A DNA stretch of 64,000 nucleotides from Simiduia agarivorans SA1 = DSM 21679 (GTDB lineage: Bacteria > Pseudomonadota > Gammaproteobacteria > Pseudomonadales > Cellvibrionaceae): positions 2,700,001 through 2,764,000 of the forward strand of contig NC_018868.3 of NCBI RefSeq assembly GCF_000305785.2. The letters run 5' to 3'. Position numbers and translations under genes: made by a program. The first letter of the stretch is position 1; every line of letters begins with the position of its first letter. Below, piece after piece: positions 1 through 7,193 of this stretch. The notes beneath the pieces are model-generated. The model was given only the letters and a program-made list of their open reading frames with translations. It ran no database searches and was not told the origin of the DNA.

Positions 1-339
1 CCGAATCTGCAAATGGGCTTCAGCCTGTCACAGGCCACCAGCCGCATTGCCGATTCCAAAATCGGTTACCTGCGCTTGCAACACCAGCCCTGGCCACATT
101 GGCGCATTGCCCCCTTTTTCGAGTTGGGCGCGGGCGCCATCCACTCCACCAAGCGCTCGGCACTGGACCAGCCGCTGGACAGCACCGATGCCAGCTTGTT
201 GATCGCCACGGGCGTGAATATTTATCTGAGCCGCAGCTTCATGGGCCGGCTCGAATACAACAACCATAGAATTCTCACCAGCCGGGATGAGAACGAAGAG
301 GTCAGCGAATGGAAAGTTGGATTCAACGTGTTCTTTTAA
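1..339 (+). CDS. Outer-membrane beta-barrel protein, C-terminal part (5' truncated by window)
   Basis: The reading frame is open from base 1, so only the last 112 residues are seen. They alternate hydrophobic and polar residues as in barrel strands, and the chain ends in Phe-Phe, the usual C-terminal signature for BAM-dependent outer-membrane insertion. The next gene starts 31 bases before this one stops, so the two are probably translated together. The segment resembles small porin-like or OmpA-like barrels, but no specific substrate can be named. The start lies outside the window. Confidence 0.6.
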   Translation, partial: PNLQMGFSLSQATSRIADSKIGYLRLQHQPWPHWRIAPFFELGAGAIHSTKRSALDQPLDSTDASLLIATGVNIYLSRSFMGRLEYNNHRILTSRDENEEVSEWKVGFNVFF

Positions 340-959
340 GTGCGCTCATCGGCCTGCCAATGGCCGCGGCGGCACAGGACCAAAGTAACACCGAGAGCGT
401 ACTCGATAAAATTGTCACGCCCGATATGGAACGTCGGCACATCGAAGAAGATCAGCTGGATACAGAGGACTTCGAAATCGGCGTGTTTTATGGCTACATG
501 AGTATCGAAGATTTCGCCGGCAGCTGGGGCCCGGGCCTGCGCGCTGCTTACCATATTTCCGAGGACTTTTTTCTCGAAGGCAATTACGGCCAGCACACCG
601 CGGGCTTGAGTTCGGCAGAGATTGGCGGCGGCCTGCCCTCACTCACTGACGAGCAACGGCAATACACCTATTACAATCTGAACCTGGGCTACAACCTGTT
701 TCCCGGTGAAGTATTTATCAGCGACGACTGGGCCTTCAACTCCACGTTTTATATTGTCGGTGGCGCGGGCAACACCACCTTCGCGGAAAATCAGCACTTC
801 ACCTACAGTTTTGGCGCCGGCTTCAAAATTTATTTTACCGACTGGATCAACCTGCACATTGATGCCCGCAACCACGTGTTCGAGCGCGAGCTGCTGGGCT
901 ACAACAAAAAGTGGGTCAACAATATGCAAGCCAATGTGGGCTTGGCCATTTTCTTCTGA
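309..959 (+). CDS. Outer membrane beta-barrel domain protein
   Basis: A 216-residue protein with an N-terminal signal peptide (hydrophobic core about residues 7-20, cleavage after the Ala run near residue 22). An acidic linker follows, then about 150 residues of alternating barrel strands ending in IFF. This fits the small 'outer membrane beta-barrel domain' proteins that accompany TlpA, DUF4266 and DUF3570 genes in gammaproteobacteria. It overlaps the upstream barrel gene by 31 bases and lies 14 bases before the thioredoxin gene, so all five genes probably form one operon. The role is unknown; an envelope structural or transport partner is an inference. Confidence 0.65.
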   Translation: MESWIQRVLLSALIGLPMAAAAQDQSNTESVLDKIVTPDMERRHIEEDQLDTEDFEIGVFYGYMSIEDFAGSWGPGLRAAYHISEDFFLEGNYGQHTAGLSSAEIGGGLPSLTDEQRQYTYYNLNLGYNLFPGEVFISDDWAFNSTFYIVGGAGNTTFAENQHFTYSFGAGFKIYFTDWINLHIDARNHVFERELLGYNKKWVNNMQANVGLAIFF

Positions 960-973
960 TTGAGGTACGCATT

Positions 974-1462
974 ATGCTGAAAAAAATGCTGATTCTGGGC
1001 ACCCTGTTATTTTCCGGTCTGGCACTGGCCTCCGGCGAACTCTCCGGCCCCGCACCGGATTTCACCCTGAAAAGCCGCGACGGCAAAAATATCCGCCTGT
1101 CCGATCTGCGCGGTCAGGTGGTGATGCTGAATTTCTGGGCCTCCTGGTGCGGTCCCTGCCGCCAGGAAATGCCGATTCTCGACGACCTGTACAAGCGCTA
1201 CGGCAAAGCCGGTTTCACGCTGCTGGGTGTCAATGTGGAACAGGATTCTTCGCTCGGTGAAAAATACCTGAAAGACACACCGGTTAATTTTCCTATCCTT
1301 TGGGACCCCACCTCCAAGGTCTCGCAGATGTACAACGTGGACGCCATGCCCAGCACCGTCATGATCGATCGCGACGGCAACATGCGCTATCTGCACCGCG
1401 GCTACAAACCCGGTTATGAAAAAGACTACAAAAAACAAATCAAAGAGCTGATCCGCGAATGA
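974..1462 (+). CDS. TlpA/ResA-like periplasmic thioredoxin-family protein
   Basis: A 162-residue redoxin. I start at the ATG at 974 because residues 1-20 then form a good signal peptide (two Lys, a Leu-rich core, ALAS cleavage); the longer frame upstream overlaps the preceding gene. The fold begins with APDFTL at about 28, and the active site is WCGPC, with Cys59 and Cys62. The cis-proline region MPSTVMIDRDG follows. Known relatives are periplasmic thiol-disulfide reductases for cytochrome c or other Cys proteins. Here the obvious neighbouring Cys-containing client is the small DUF4266 lipoprotein, whose ATG overlaps this stop codon by 4 bases (ATGA); that pairing is inferred. Confidence 0.85.
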   Translation: MLKKMLILGTLLFSGLALASGELSGPAPDFTLKSRDGKNIRLSDLRGQVVMLNFWASWCGPCRQEMPILDDLYKRYGKAGFTLLGVNVEQDSSLGEKYLKDTPVNFPILWDPTSKVSQMYNVDAMPSTVMIDRDGNMRYLHRGYKPGYEKDYKKQIKELIRE

Positions 1463-1677
1463 AACTGGCCATCGTTGCCTTACTGGCACCTTTTTGCGTG
1501 GCCTGCTCCAGTGTGGAGCCCTGGGTCAAACCCTACGAACGTCAGAATCTGGCCGATCCGATCATGGCAATGGACCGCGATCCCGTCTCGACCCAGTACC
1601 TGAATCACGTGTATGAAGCGCGTGAAGCGGCGCGGGGTGCTGAAGGGGGATCAGGAGGTGGCTGTGGCTGTAATTAA
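1459..1677 (+). CDS. DUF4266 small lipoprotein with GGGCGCN tail
   Basis: A 72-residue protein with a lipoprotein-type signal (hydrophobic core, then CVAC, Cys16 as likely lipidated residue). The middle holds a WVKPYERQNLADP stretch typical of DUF4266. The C terminus is a Gly/Ser-rich run ending GGGCGCN with two cysteines two residues apart. Translationally coupled to the thioredoxin (ATGA) and overlapping the DUF3570 gene by 14 bases. The family has no established function. The two tail cysteines could be a metal ligand, a modification site or the thioredoxin's substrate; all are inferences. Confidence 0.8.
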   Translation: MKLAIVALLAPFCVACSSVEPWVKPYERQNLADPIMAMDRDPVSTQYLNHVYEAREAARGAEGGSGGGCGCN

Positions 1678-2839
1678 ATATTTGCGCACAGGTCTGCTGG
1701 CCGTCGCCGCAGTTGCAGTCTCTGTGCAGGCAGCGGTATTGCCCGAGGATCGCATCGATGTGCTTTACCACGGCTACGATGGTGGCGGTGCCGAAATCAA
1801 GGGCCCCAGTATTCTGGTGCGCAAACAATTTGCCGATACGGTCAGTGTTTACGGCAATTATTACGTGGACATGGTATCGAGCGCGTCCATCGATGTGGTG
1901 ACCACCGCCAGCAGTTACGAAGAAGAGCGCACCCAGTATTCCGTGGGCGCCGATTACCTGACCGGCAAAACCACCATCAGCGGTGGCATTACCCGTTCCA
2001 CAGAAAATGACTACGATGCAACCACCTACGGTTTCGGCGTCAGTCAGGATTTTTTTGGCGACCTCACCACCTTGTCGATGGGCGTGTCTTTCGGCGATGA
2101 CATCGTACGCCGCAACGGCGATGAGGAATTTGAAGACGAAGCCAGCCGCGTGCGCTATTCGGTCAATTTGTCGCAAGTGATTACCCGCAACCTGATCATG
2201 GGTGCCACGCTGGAATCGGTCATTGACGAAGGCTTCCTGAACAACCCCTACCGCAGCGTGCGCTATTGCCTGGACGGCGACGCGGACACCTGCGGTTCGG
2301 CAGCCTACGAGGCCGAACTCTACCCGCGCACGCGCAACAGTGATGCATTGGCCATCCGCGCCAAATATTTTCTGCCCTACCGCGCCGCGTTAAAGTTCGA
2401 GGCGCGCGGCTATCAGGACAGCTGGGGTATTGAGGCCTACAACTGGGAACTCAAGTACGTTCACCCCATCAATGATCAGTGGCTGGTGGAAGCCAAGTTC
2501 CGGCAGTACAACCAGACCAAAGGTGCAGACTTTTACCGGGATTTGTTTGATTTCAAAGAACAAACTAATTTCCGCGCGCGCGATAAAGAACTCGCCGTTT
2601 ACACCAACAATAATTTTGGTCTGGGCGTGACGTATGAAGTGCGCGCTGGCTGGCTATCCTGGTTTGATCGCACCACCGCCAATCTCTACTACGACTTCAT
2701 GCAAATCAGTTACGACAATTTTCTCGATGCACGCCAGTCCGACAGCCGCTTCAATGATGCACCGGTGACGCCCGGACAGGAAGAAGCCTACGCCCTGGAT
2801 GCGCATGTGATCCGCGCGTTTGTTTCGTTCTGGTATTGA
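1664..2839 (+). CDS. DUF3570 outer-membrane protein
   Basis: A 391-residue protein. I choose the GTG at 1664 because AGGAGG (1653-1658) sits five bases upstream and gives a clean signal peptide (VIKYLRTG, then an Ala/Val core to about residue 20); the longer in-frame start at 1613 lies deep inside the preceding gene. The mature part is all barrel-like amphipathic strands with Tyr-rich turns and ends in FVSFWY, an aromatic C terminus typical of outer-membrane proteins. It matches DUF3570, known to occur beside DUF4266, a thioredoxin and often an ApbE-type flavin transferase. No ApbE gene is seen in this window. Function unknown. Confidence 0.8.
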   Translation: MAVIKYLRTGLLAVAAVAVSVQAAVLPEDRIDVLYHGYDGGGAEIKGPSILVRKQFADTVSVYGNYYVDMVSSASIDVVTTASSYEEERTQYSVGADYLTGKTTISGGITRSTENDYDATTYGFGVSQDFFGDLTTLSMGVSFGDDIVRRNGDEEFEDEASRVRYSVNLSQVITRNLIMGATLESVIDEGFLNNPYRSVRYCLDGDADTCGSAAYEAELYPRTRNSDALAIRAKYFLPYRAALKFEARGYQDSWGIEAYNWELKYVHPINDQWLVEAKFRQYNQTKGADFYRDLFDFKEQTNFRARDKELAVYTNNNFGLGVTYEVRAGWLSWFDRTTANLYYDFMQISYDNFLDARQSDSRFNDAPVTPGQEEAYALDAHVIRAFVSFWY

Positions 2840-2849
2840 TGTATTGGTA

Positions 2850-2945
2850 GGAGCGGCGGGGCGGCCATCCGCTTCCCGGCCGCGAAAGGGTTAGCACAAT
2901 TTCGATTCGATGGTGCCGTACCTTTCGCGGCAGGGAAGCCGCTCC
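2850..2945. repeat. REP-like imperfect inverted repeat
   Basis: The left arm begins GGAGCGG and ends GCCGCGAAAGG; the right arm 2921-2945 reads CCTTTCGCGGC...GCCGCTCC, its imperfect complement. The left arm carries about 13 extra bases (GGGGCGGCCATC). The sequence resembles the GTAGGAGCGGC...GCCGCGAAAGG repetitive extragenic palindromes common in pseudomonads and relatives. It follows the DUF3570 stop and could end transcription or protect the mRNA 3' end. The second copy (from 3307) lacks the first few bases of the left arm. Confidence 0.6.
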
Positions 2946-3084
2946 GACAATTTACTTGGGGCACATATCCACCCACCAGAGATCCTTTTCGCACAGGGGG
3001 GTCGCTTCGGGCAATAACGGATTTTTCAGCGCGATAACGCGCCGCTCTGGCAATTTCAGCTGGCTGATCAGGTCACCAAAGTAG
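2853..3084. repeat. 232-bp direct repeat, copy 1
   Basis: Identical base for base, by eye, to 3307-3538 (offset 454). It holds the REP-like palindrome followed by the reverse-complemented last 43 codons and stop of the solute-binding-protein gene. Identity ends abruptly at the GTAG at 3081-3084, after which unrelated sequence follows. Perfect identity of non-coding and coding parts alike implies a recent duplication. Confidence 0.95.
2952..3084 (-). pseudogene. 3'-end fragment of the solute-binding-protein gene
   Basis: This stretch carries the stop codon and last 43 codons of the gene intact at 3406-4269, in the same orientation and without a single change. No start or upstream part is present: the copy is cut at 3084. 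It is a dead fragment created by the 232-bp duplication, not an independent gene. Confidence 0.85.
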
Positions 3085-3107
3085 CACTGTCACCGGATCA
3101 CCCACAA

Positions 3108-3290
3108 ATGGCGCCGGCGTTTTTTGTGTTTGTGCTAGACGGAATTTTTACCGACCAACCCATCGCCCGCGCTGCCTGGCCGTTGGCGGTGGTGTGGGTT
3201 GCCGCCTTGCTGGTAAGTTTGTTGTTGCGTCTGGCGTGGAATCGCTGGCGTAAGAAAAAGGCCGAAGCACCGGCGGCGGAGGCCAATTAA
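3108..3290 (+). CDS. Orphan membrane-protein tail, 60 aa, possibly a gene remnant
   Basis: The frame encodes a hydrophobic N-terminal stretch, one clear membrane helix (about residues 23-45, rich in Leu/Val/Ala) and a basic tail (NRWRKKK) ending in an Ala/Glu-rich end, like the cytoplasmic C terminus of a larger membrane protein. No ribosome-binding site precedes the ATG, and the frame stays open upstream into the repeat. It is confined to the 222 bp between the two 232-bp repeats. I do not recognise the parent family. It is probably the 3' remnant of a gene mostly lost in the rearrangement; a genuine small membrane protein is the alternative. Confidence 0.3.
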   Translation: MAPAFFVFVLDGIFTDQPIARAAWPLAVVWVAALLVSLLLRLAWNRWRKKKAEAPAAEAN

Positions 3291-3306
3291 TCGCTTCAGT
3301 ATATTC

Positions 3307-3538
3307 GCGGCGGGGCGGCCATCCGCTTCCCGGCCGCGAAAGGGTTAGCACAATTTCGATTCGATGGTGCCGTACCTTTCGCGGCAGGGAAGCCGCTCCG
3401 ACAATTTACTTGGGGCACATATCCACCCACCAGAGATCCTTTTCGCACAGGGGGGTCGCTTCGGGCAATAACGGATTTTTCAGCGCGATAACGCGCCGCT
3501 CTGGCAATTTCAGCTGGCTGATCAGGTCACCAAAGTAG
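3307..3538. repeat. 232-bp direct repeat, copy 2
   Basis: Identical to 2853-3084. This is the parental copy, because the coding part (3406-3538) continues into the full solute-binding-protein gene. It contains the same REP-like palindrome downstream of that gene's stop. Confidence 0.95.
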
Positions 3539-4269
3539 TGCTGGAATAAGTCATCAAAATCACCCTCGGCGATCATGCGTCGCAATCCTGCTTCAATGTC
3601 CCCGGCCAATTCAACGTCGTCCGGATGAACAAAAAAATACATGGCAGCGGGGTAGCGGATAATAAGGTGGGGATCCAACGCGAGTTGCGGTTGATGCTCC
3701 AGCTCCTGCAGCACTTCCGTCACTGAGCGCGGAAAATAGTCAAACCGGCCCGCCACCAGCATGCGGAACAAGGCGGCGTAGCCACTCCCCGGCACCACGG
3801 TGAGCTGGTTAGCCACCAACACCTCGGTATCGCTCCACACGTACATCTGGCCGGCACTGAACTGACGCAGTTGCTCCAGGTTTTTTACCCCCGCCAGCAA
3901 GTCGGTTTGATCCGCACGCACCAGCGCGACCCGGTTGCCCATCAATCCTTTATTCAGCGGAATCCGGATCGGGCGATGGCTTTGTTCCCGCTCGCGCGTG
4001 GTCATGCTCCAGACCACGTCCAGTCCCAGGCGGTTGCGCAAACGCAGGAAATTACGTGCCTTGGGCGCCTCGTGTTCGCTGGCACGGATCTGATAACAGC
4101 GGGGGCTGTTGGCCAGCGCCGAGCGGAGTAACTCGACCGGATAGGCCGCCCGCCAATGATCACTGGATTTGGGGTACACCAGTTGCCGGCAGCTATCGGT
4201 CCCGGCCAGTGCTACCGTCGCCGGCAACACCAACCAAAAAACGAAACACACAATGCGGACAGTGCCCAT
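3406..4269 (-). CDS. Periplasmic solute-binding-like protein
   Basis: A 287-residue protein with a signal peptide (hydrophobic core about 6-21, ending VALAG) and the layout of amino-acid-type extracellular solute-binding proteins (SBP_bac_3-like): an early strand/loop, a middle hinge (VRADQTDLLAGVKNLEQL) and a C-terminal lobe with AAMYFFVHPDD. AGGAG precedes the ATG by four bases. No permease or ATPase gene adjoins it, so it may be a stand-alone sensor or orphan binding protein rather than part of an ABC importer; such orphans are common in gammaproteobacteria. The ligand cannot be told from sequence. Its 3' end is duplicated at 2952-3084. Confidence 0.7.
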   Translation of the reverse strand: MGTVRIVCFVFWLVLPATVALAGTDSCRQLVYPKSSDHWRAAYPVELLRSALANSPRCYQIRASEHEAPKARNFLRLRNRLGLDVVWSMTTREREQSHRPIRIPLNKGLMGNRVALVRADQTDLLAGVKNLEQLRQFSAGQMYVWSDTEVLVANQLTVVPGSGYAALFRMLVAGRFDYFPRSVTEVLQELEHQPQLALDPHLIIRYPAAMYFFVHPDDVELAGDIEAGLRRMIAEGDFDDLFQHYFGDLISQLKLPERRVIALKNPLLPEATPLCEKDLWWVDMCPK

Positions 4270-4292
4270 CCGACTCCTGGCTTTTGCAGTAA

Positions 4293-6050
4293 CTAACGGC
4301 CCAGACGCTCGATCCCGGTCTGGATCAGACGTTCATGTTCGGGCGACAGTGTCTGTAAAGATACAAGCCCATTGCGCAATTCGCCAGCCATTGCACTGTC
4401 GGGTGGCAATAACTCGAGTATTTCAAAGCGTAGCAACCACTCTTCCGGGTAGTCAGAGAGCTTGTCGAGCACCGCCGCCAGCGCGGCCTCGTTTGCTTGG
4501 CCTGCGTTTCGCAAGTCACGTAACTCCTGATAGAGCGCAAATAACAGCGCTTCTTCGGTGCTGTGGTGCACCCGTTGGGTCTGCTCCGCAGGCGCGTGCT
4601 GATAAAGGCGATAGCGATCCTTATCGGCAGTGCCGCCGAACACGCTGACAATGCGGTCGCCCACAGCCATGTCGTAATTGCCCCAGGCGGGATCAAACAA
4701 TACATCGCCCTCGGCACCATCGGGTTTGACCGGACCGGTGACCCGGCACTGGCTGAAAGAAAACAGAATGTTTTTATGATCGCGCCGTTCGATGTGATCC
4801 AGCTGCCCGGTGACTCGCACGCCCGACACAAAATCCAACACCACCGGTTGGCCCACGGCTATGCCCACCGCTTTCATCTCGTCGATGGTGTACTCGGACA
4901 GGCAGCGGGGCATGTCTTTGATCTTGCCCACCGGCGAGCCAAAACCCTCGGCGTGATAGTCGGTACTGTGGCCATGCAGCTCGCGATTGCCCCAGGCCAA
5001 TTGCGTGGGACCTTCGGTGCCGAGATAAATCACATTGTCCATGGCATCGGTGAGCACGCGGACAAATTTGCCGCTGATCTGCAGGCCACTGTTGTAGACC
5101 GCGGTATTCACTGTCTGGCATTCGATGGCTTTGCGCAACGAACCGGCACCGCCCTTGCGATAGGCCATGCCGTGGGCAAAGGTCTCCAGTACCTGGGTCA
5201 GGTGTTTGCAGCTTTTGGTGACGAATAACTGGGGTTGTTCGCGAGTGATGTCGTAGGGCGTGTTAATCGCATCTACCGTCAGGGGCAGTTTGCGCACCCT
5301 GGTGTCATCGGTGCAGTTGACGCCCTCGCCCAACGATGAGAGCAGGCCGGCACCGAATATCTTGTAATTATCCACTTCGCCCACCAGGCCATACTCCACT
5401 GTCCACCAATGCAGGCGCGACAACAAACTGGCTTCGCTCGGTTTTTCCTGACTGTTGGTCGCCAGCGCCTGTTGCAAATGGGATTCCGCCTGTGCGATAT
5501 CCTGTTCGGTTGAGCGGGGCGACTCTTTCACGATAGATAGGTGACGGATAGCTTCGTACACCGCGTAGTCGCTGGCGGTAGACAGGGCTTTCATGCCGAT
5601 TTCGCCAAAGCGCTGCAAAAACTCTGCGTAGTCCACGTCCACGATAAACGGCGCGTGCCCGGCCGATTCGTGCACGATATCCGGCGCCGGGGTGTAAAGC
5701 ATGTGGTGAACCGAACGCATATCCAGCGCGATCACAAGAATTTTTCGCGCCTGGAATTCCATGAAAATAGCCGGCGGAATAAAACCGTCTACCACCACCG
5801 CCTGCCAGCCGATGCGTTGCAGGCACTGATTCATATCGTCGATGGAGGGAATCTGGTCGAGGCTGATACCGGTTTTACGCAGCCCCTCCAGGTATACCGG
5901 ATGGGCGTGTTGCGCCATGTGGCTCGCCAGCGATAACAGCAAAAACCGCCAGACCGCGTGATCGCGGGGCGTGTATTGGTTGTAATCCTGCAGTTTGACG
6001 AACTGGCGCAGGTGCGCGGGCAAGCTGGCTATCAACTCCTGCTGGCTCAT
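4293..6050 (-). CDS. Aromatic amino acid hydroxylase (phenylalanine 4-monooxygenase-like), long form
   Basis: The pterin-dependent, non-heme-iron hydroxylase core occupies roughly the first 300 of 585 residues. Iron ligands are visible as HESAGH (His127 and His132 in this numbering) and the Glu of WTVEYGL. The start at 6050 is preferred over 6074 because GAGG lies six bases upstream. At 585 aa it is about twice the usual proteobacterial PhhA. It has a roughly 250-residue C-terminal extension and resembles the long 'aromatic amino acid hydroxylase' typical of Bacteroidetes, which suggests transfer. The likely reaction is Phe to Tyr using tetrahydropterin and O2. No pterin dehydratase (phhB) lies nearby. 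Confidence 0.8.
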   Translation of the reverse strand: MSQQELIASLPAHLRQFVKLQDYNQYTPRDHAVWRFLLLSLASHMAQHAHPVYLEGLRKTGISLDQIPSIDDMNQCLQRIGWQAVVVDGFIPPAIFMEFQARKILVIALDMRSVHHMLYTPAPDIVHESAGHAPFIVDVDYAEFLQRFGEIGMKALSTASDYAVYEAIRHLSIVKESPRSTEQDIAQAESHLQQALATNSQEKPSEASLLSRLHWWTVEYGLVGEVDNYKIFGAGLLSSLGEGVNCTDDTRVRKLPLTVDAINTPYDITREQPQLFVTKSCKHLTQVLETFAHGMAYRKGGAGSLRKAIECQTVNTAVYNSGLQISGKFVRVLTDAMDNVIYLGTEGPTQLAWGNRELHGHSTDYHAEGFGSPVGKIKDMPRCLSEYTIDEMKAVGIAVGQPVVLDFVSGVRVTGQLDHIERRDHKNILFSFSQCRVTGPVKPDGAEGDVLFDPAWGNYDMAVGDRIVSVFGGTADKDRYRLYQHAPAEQTQRVHHSTEEALLFALYQELRDLRNAGQANEAALAAVLDKLSDYPEEWLLRFEILELLPPDSAMAGELRNGLVSLQTLSPEHERLIQTGIERLGR

Positions 6051-6215
6051 AGACTTCCTCATGACAACGGGCATTGGACGCAGGCCGGACGAAATGCCGG
6101 CCAGAATGACTCAGTATAGAGTCTGTCCATCAGCAGTTTGTCTCTATTCGTGTCGGCAAGTGGGACATTTAAGGTGACTTTCACCGGAATATAGATCAAT
6201 GGTGGTAAAAAACAC

Positions 6216-7193
6216 CTAACCTTCCACCTCGAGCTTTTTAAACAGATCCGCAAACAAACGCCCGGGACGAGGCTTGGTCTGTTCACTGAAGGCCAACGGA
6301 CGGCACAGGCTCATGGCGGTGATGCCGATGCGGTAGGTGTAGAGGCCGGCAGAGAAGCCCTGTGCGACCCGGCCCGACAAGCGCGCGAGCACTTCGTGAG
6401 ACAAGGCCTGTCCCGCCACTTCCGACCCCAGCTCGATAGCGCCCATGGTGGCAATCTGGCGATAGACCTGAAGCAGTAACCGGGTTTCCAGAAACGGACT
6501 GGGCGGCAAGCCGTAGGCGCGAGCCACCTGCCCGATCAACGACAAATTGCCGGCCACCGCCAGAACGAGGTCCAGCGCCAGAAACGGGCTGGCCGCAACG
6601 CCCAGCGCCGTGCGCCGGGTCGCGCGCACAACCGCGGCCTGTGCCTGCTGGTCACATTGCGCGGCCAACAGTTGATCGAAATAATCAAAGCGCTCGTTGT
6701 CGTTGGCGTATGCACCGGTGCGTTGGGCCAGCCGGTTGAACCAGGCCGACGACGAGGGCAGCAGCCTTTTCACCTGTTCCGACCAGGGCCCGAACACGCC
6801 ATCCACGGCACCGACCCGCAGTTGGCCTGCCTCTATACGCAAACCTTCCAACGCTTCTACCCGCCGCATATTGCGCCGGGCGCGCCAGAGCTTGTGGATC
6901 AACCAAACACCGGGAATGCCAACCAACAAGCCCGCCCCCAGTCCGAGGCTCCAGTGTAACTGGCCGGCACCCACCACCAGCATGGCGGCCTGCAGGCCGA
7001 CAAAGCCGCCCACAAACCAGGCCGCCGCTTTAGCAATGCCGCTATAGGCCAGCAGCCGGTTGCCCGCCCAGCCCGGATCGGGCGTATCCTCAATGTCCTC
7101 GACCTCAGTGCTAGCCACCGCCAGTTGCTTTTGTTCTGCCGCTGAGATCGGCTCCAGCCAGGGGCTGGTCTGGGTTTTGGTGGGTCGGTTCAC
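6216..7193 (-). CDS. ycjF: YcjF family inner-membrane protein (DUF697)
   Basis: A 325-residue protein with two membrane helices near residues 50-100 (WFVGGFVGLQAAMLVV and a Leu/Gly-rich second span) and a C-terminal hydrophobic DUF697-type domain (LDLVLAVAGNLSLIGQVARA). I start at the GTG at 7193, which overlaps the ycjX stop as GTGA and gives tight coupling; the longer frame to 7223 would run into ycjX. YcjF always pairs with the YcjX ATPase/GTPase and is linked in enterobacteria to the phage-shock (Psp) response. No psp genes lie here. The molecular function is not established. Confidence 0.85.
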   Translation of the reverse strand: MNRPTKTQTSPWLEPISAAEQKQLAVASTEVEDIEDTPDPGWAGNRLLAYSGIAKAAAWFVGGFVGLQAAMLVVGAGQLHWSLGLGAGLLVGIPGVWLIHKLWRARRNMRRVEALEGLRIEAGQLRVGAVDGVFGPWSEQVKRLLPSSSAWFNRLAQRTGAYANDNERFDYFDQLLAAQCDQQAQAAVVRATRRTALGVAASPFLALDLVLAVAGNLSLIGQVARAYGLPPSPFLETRLLLQVYRQIATMGAIELGSEVAGQALSHEVLARLSGRVAQGFSAGLYTYRIGITAMSLCRPLAFSEQTKPRPGRLFADLFKKLEVEG

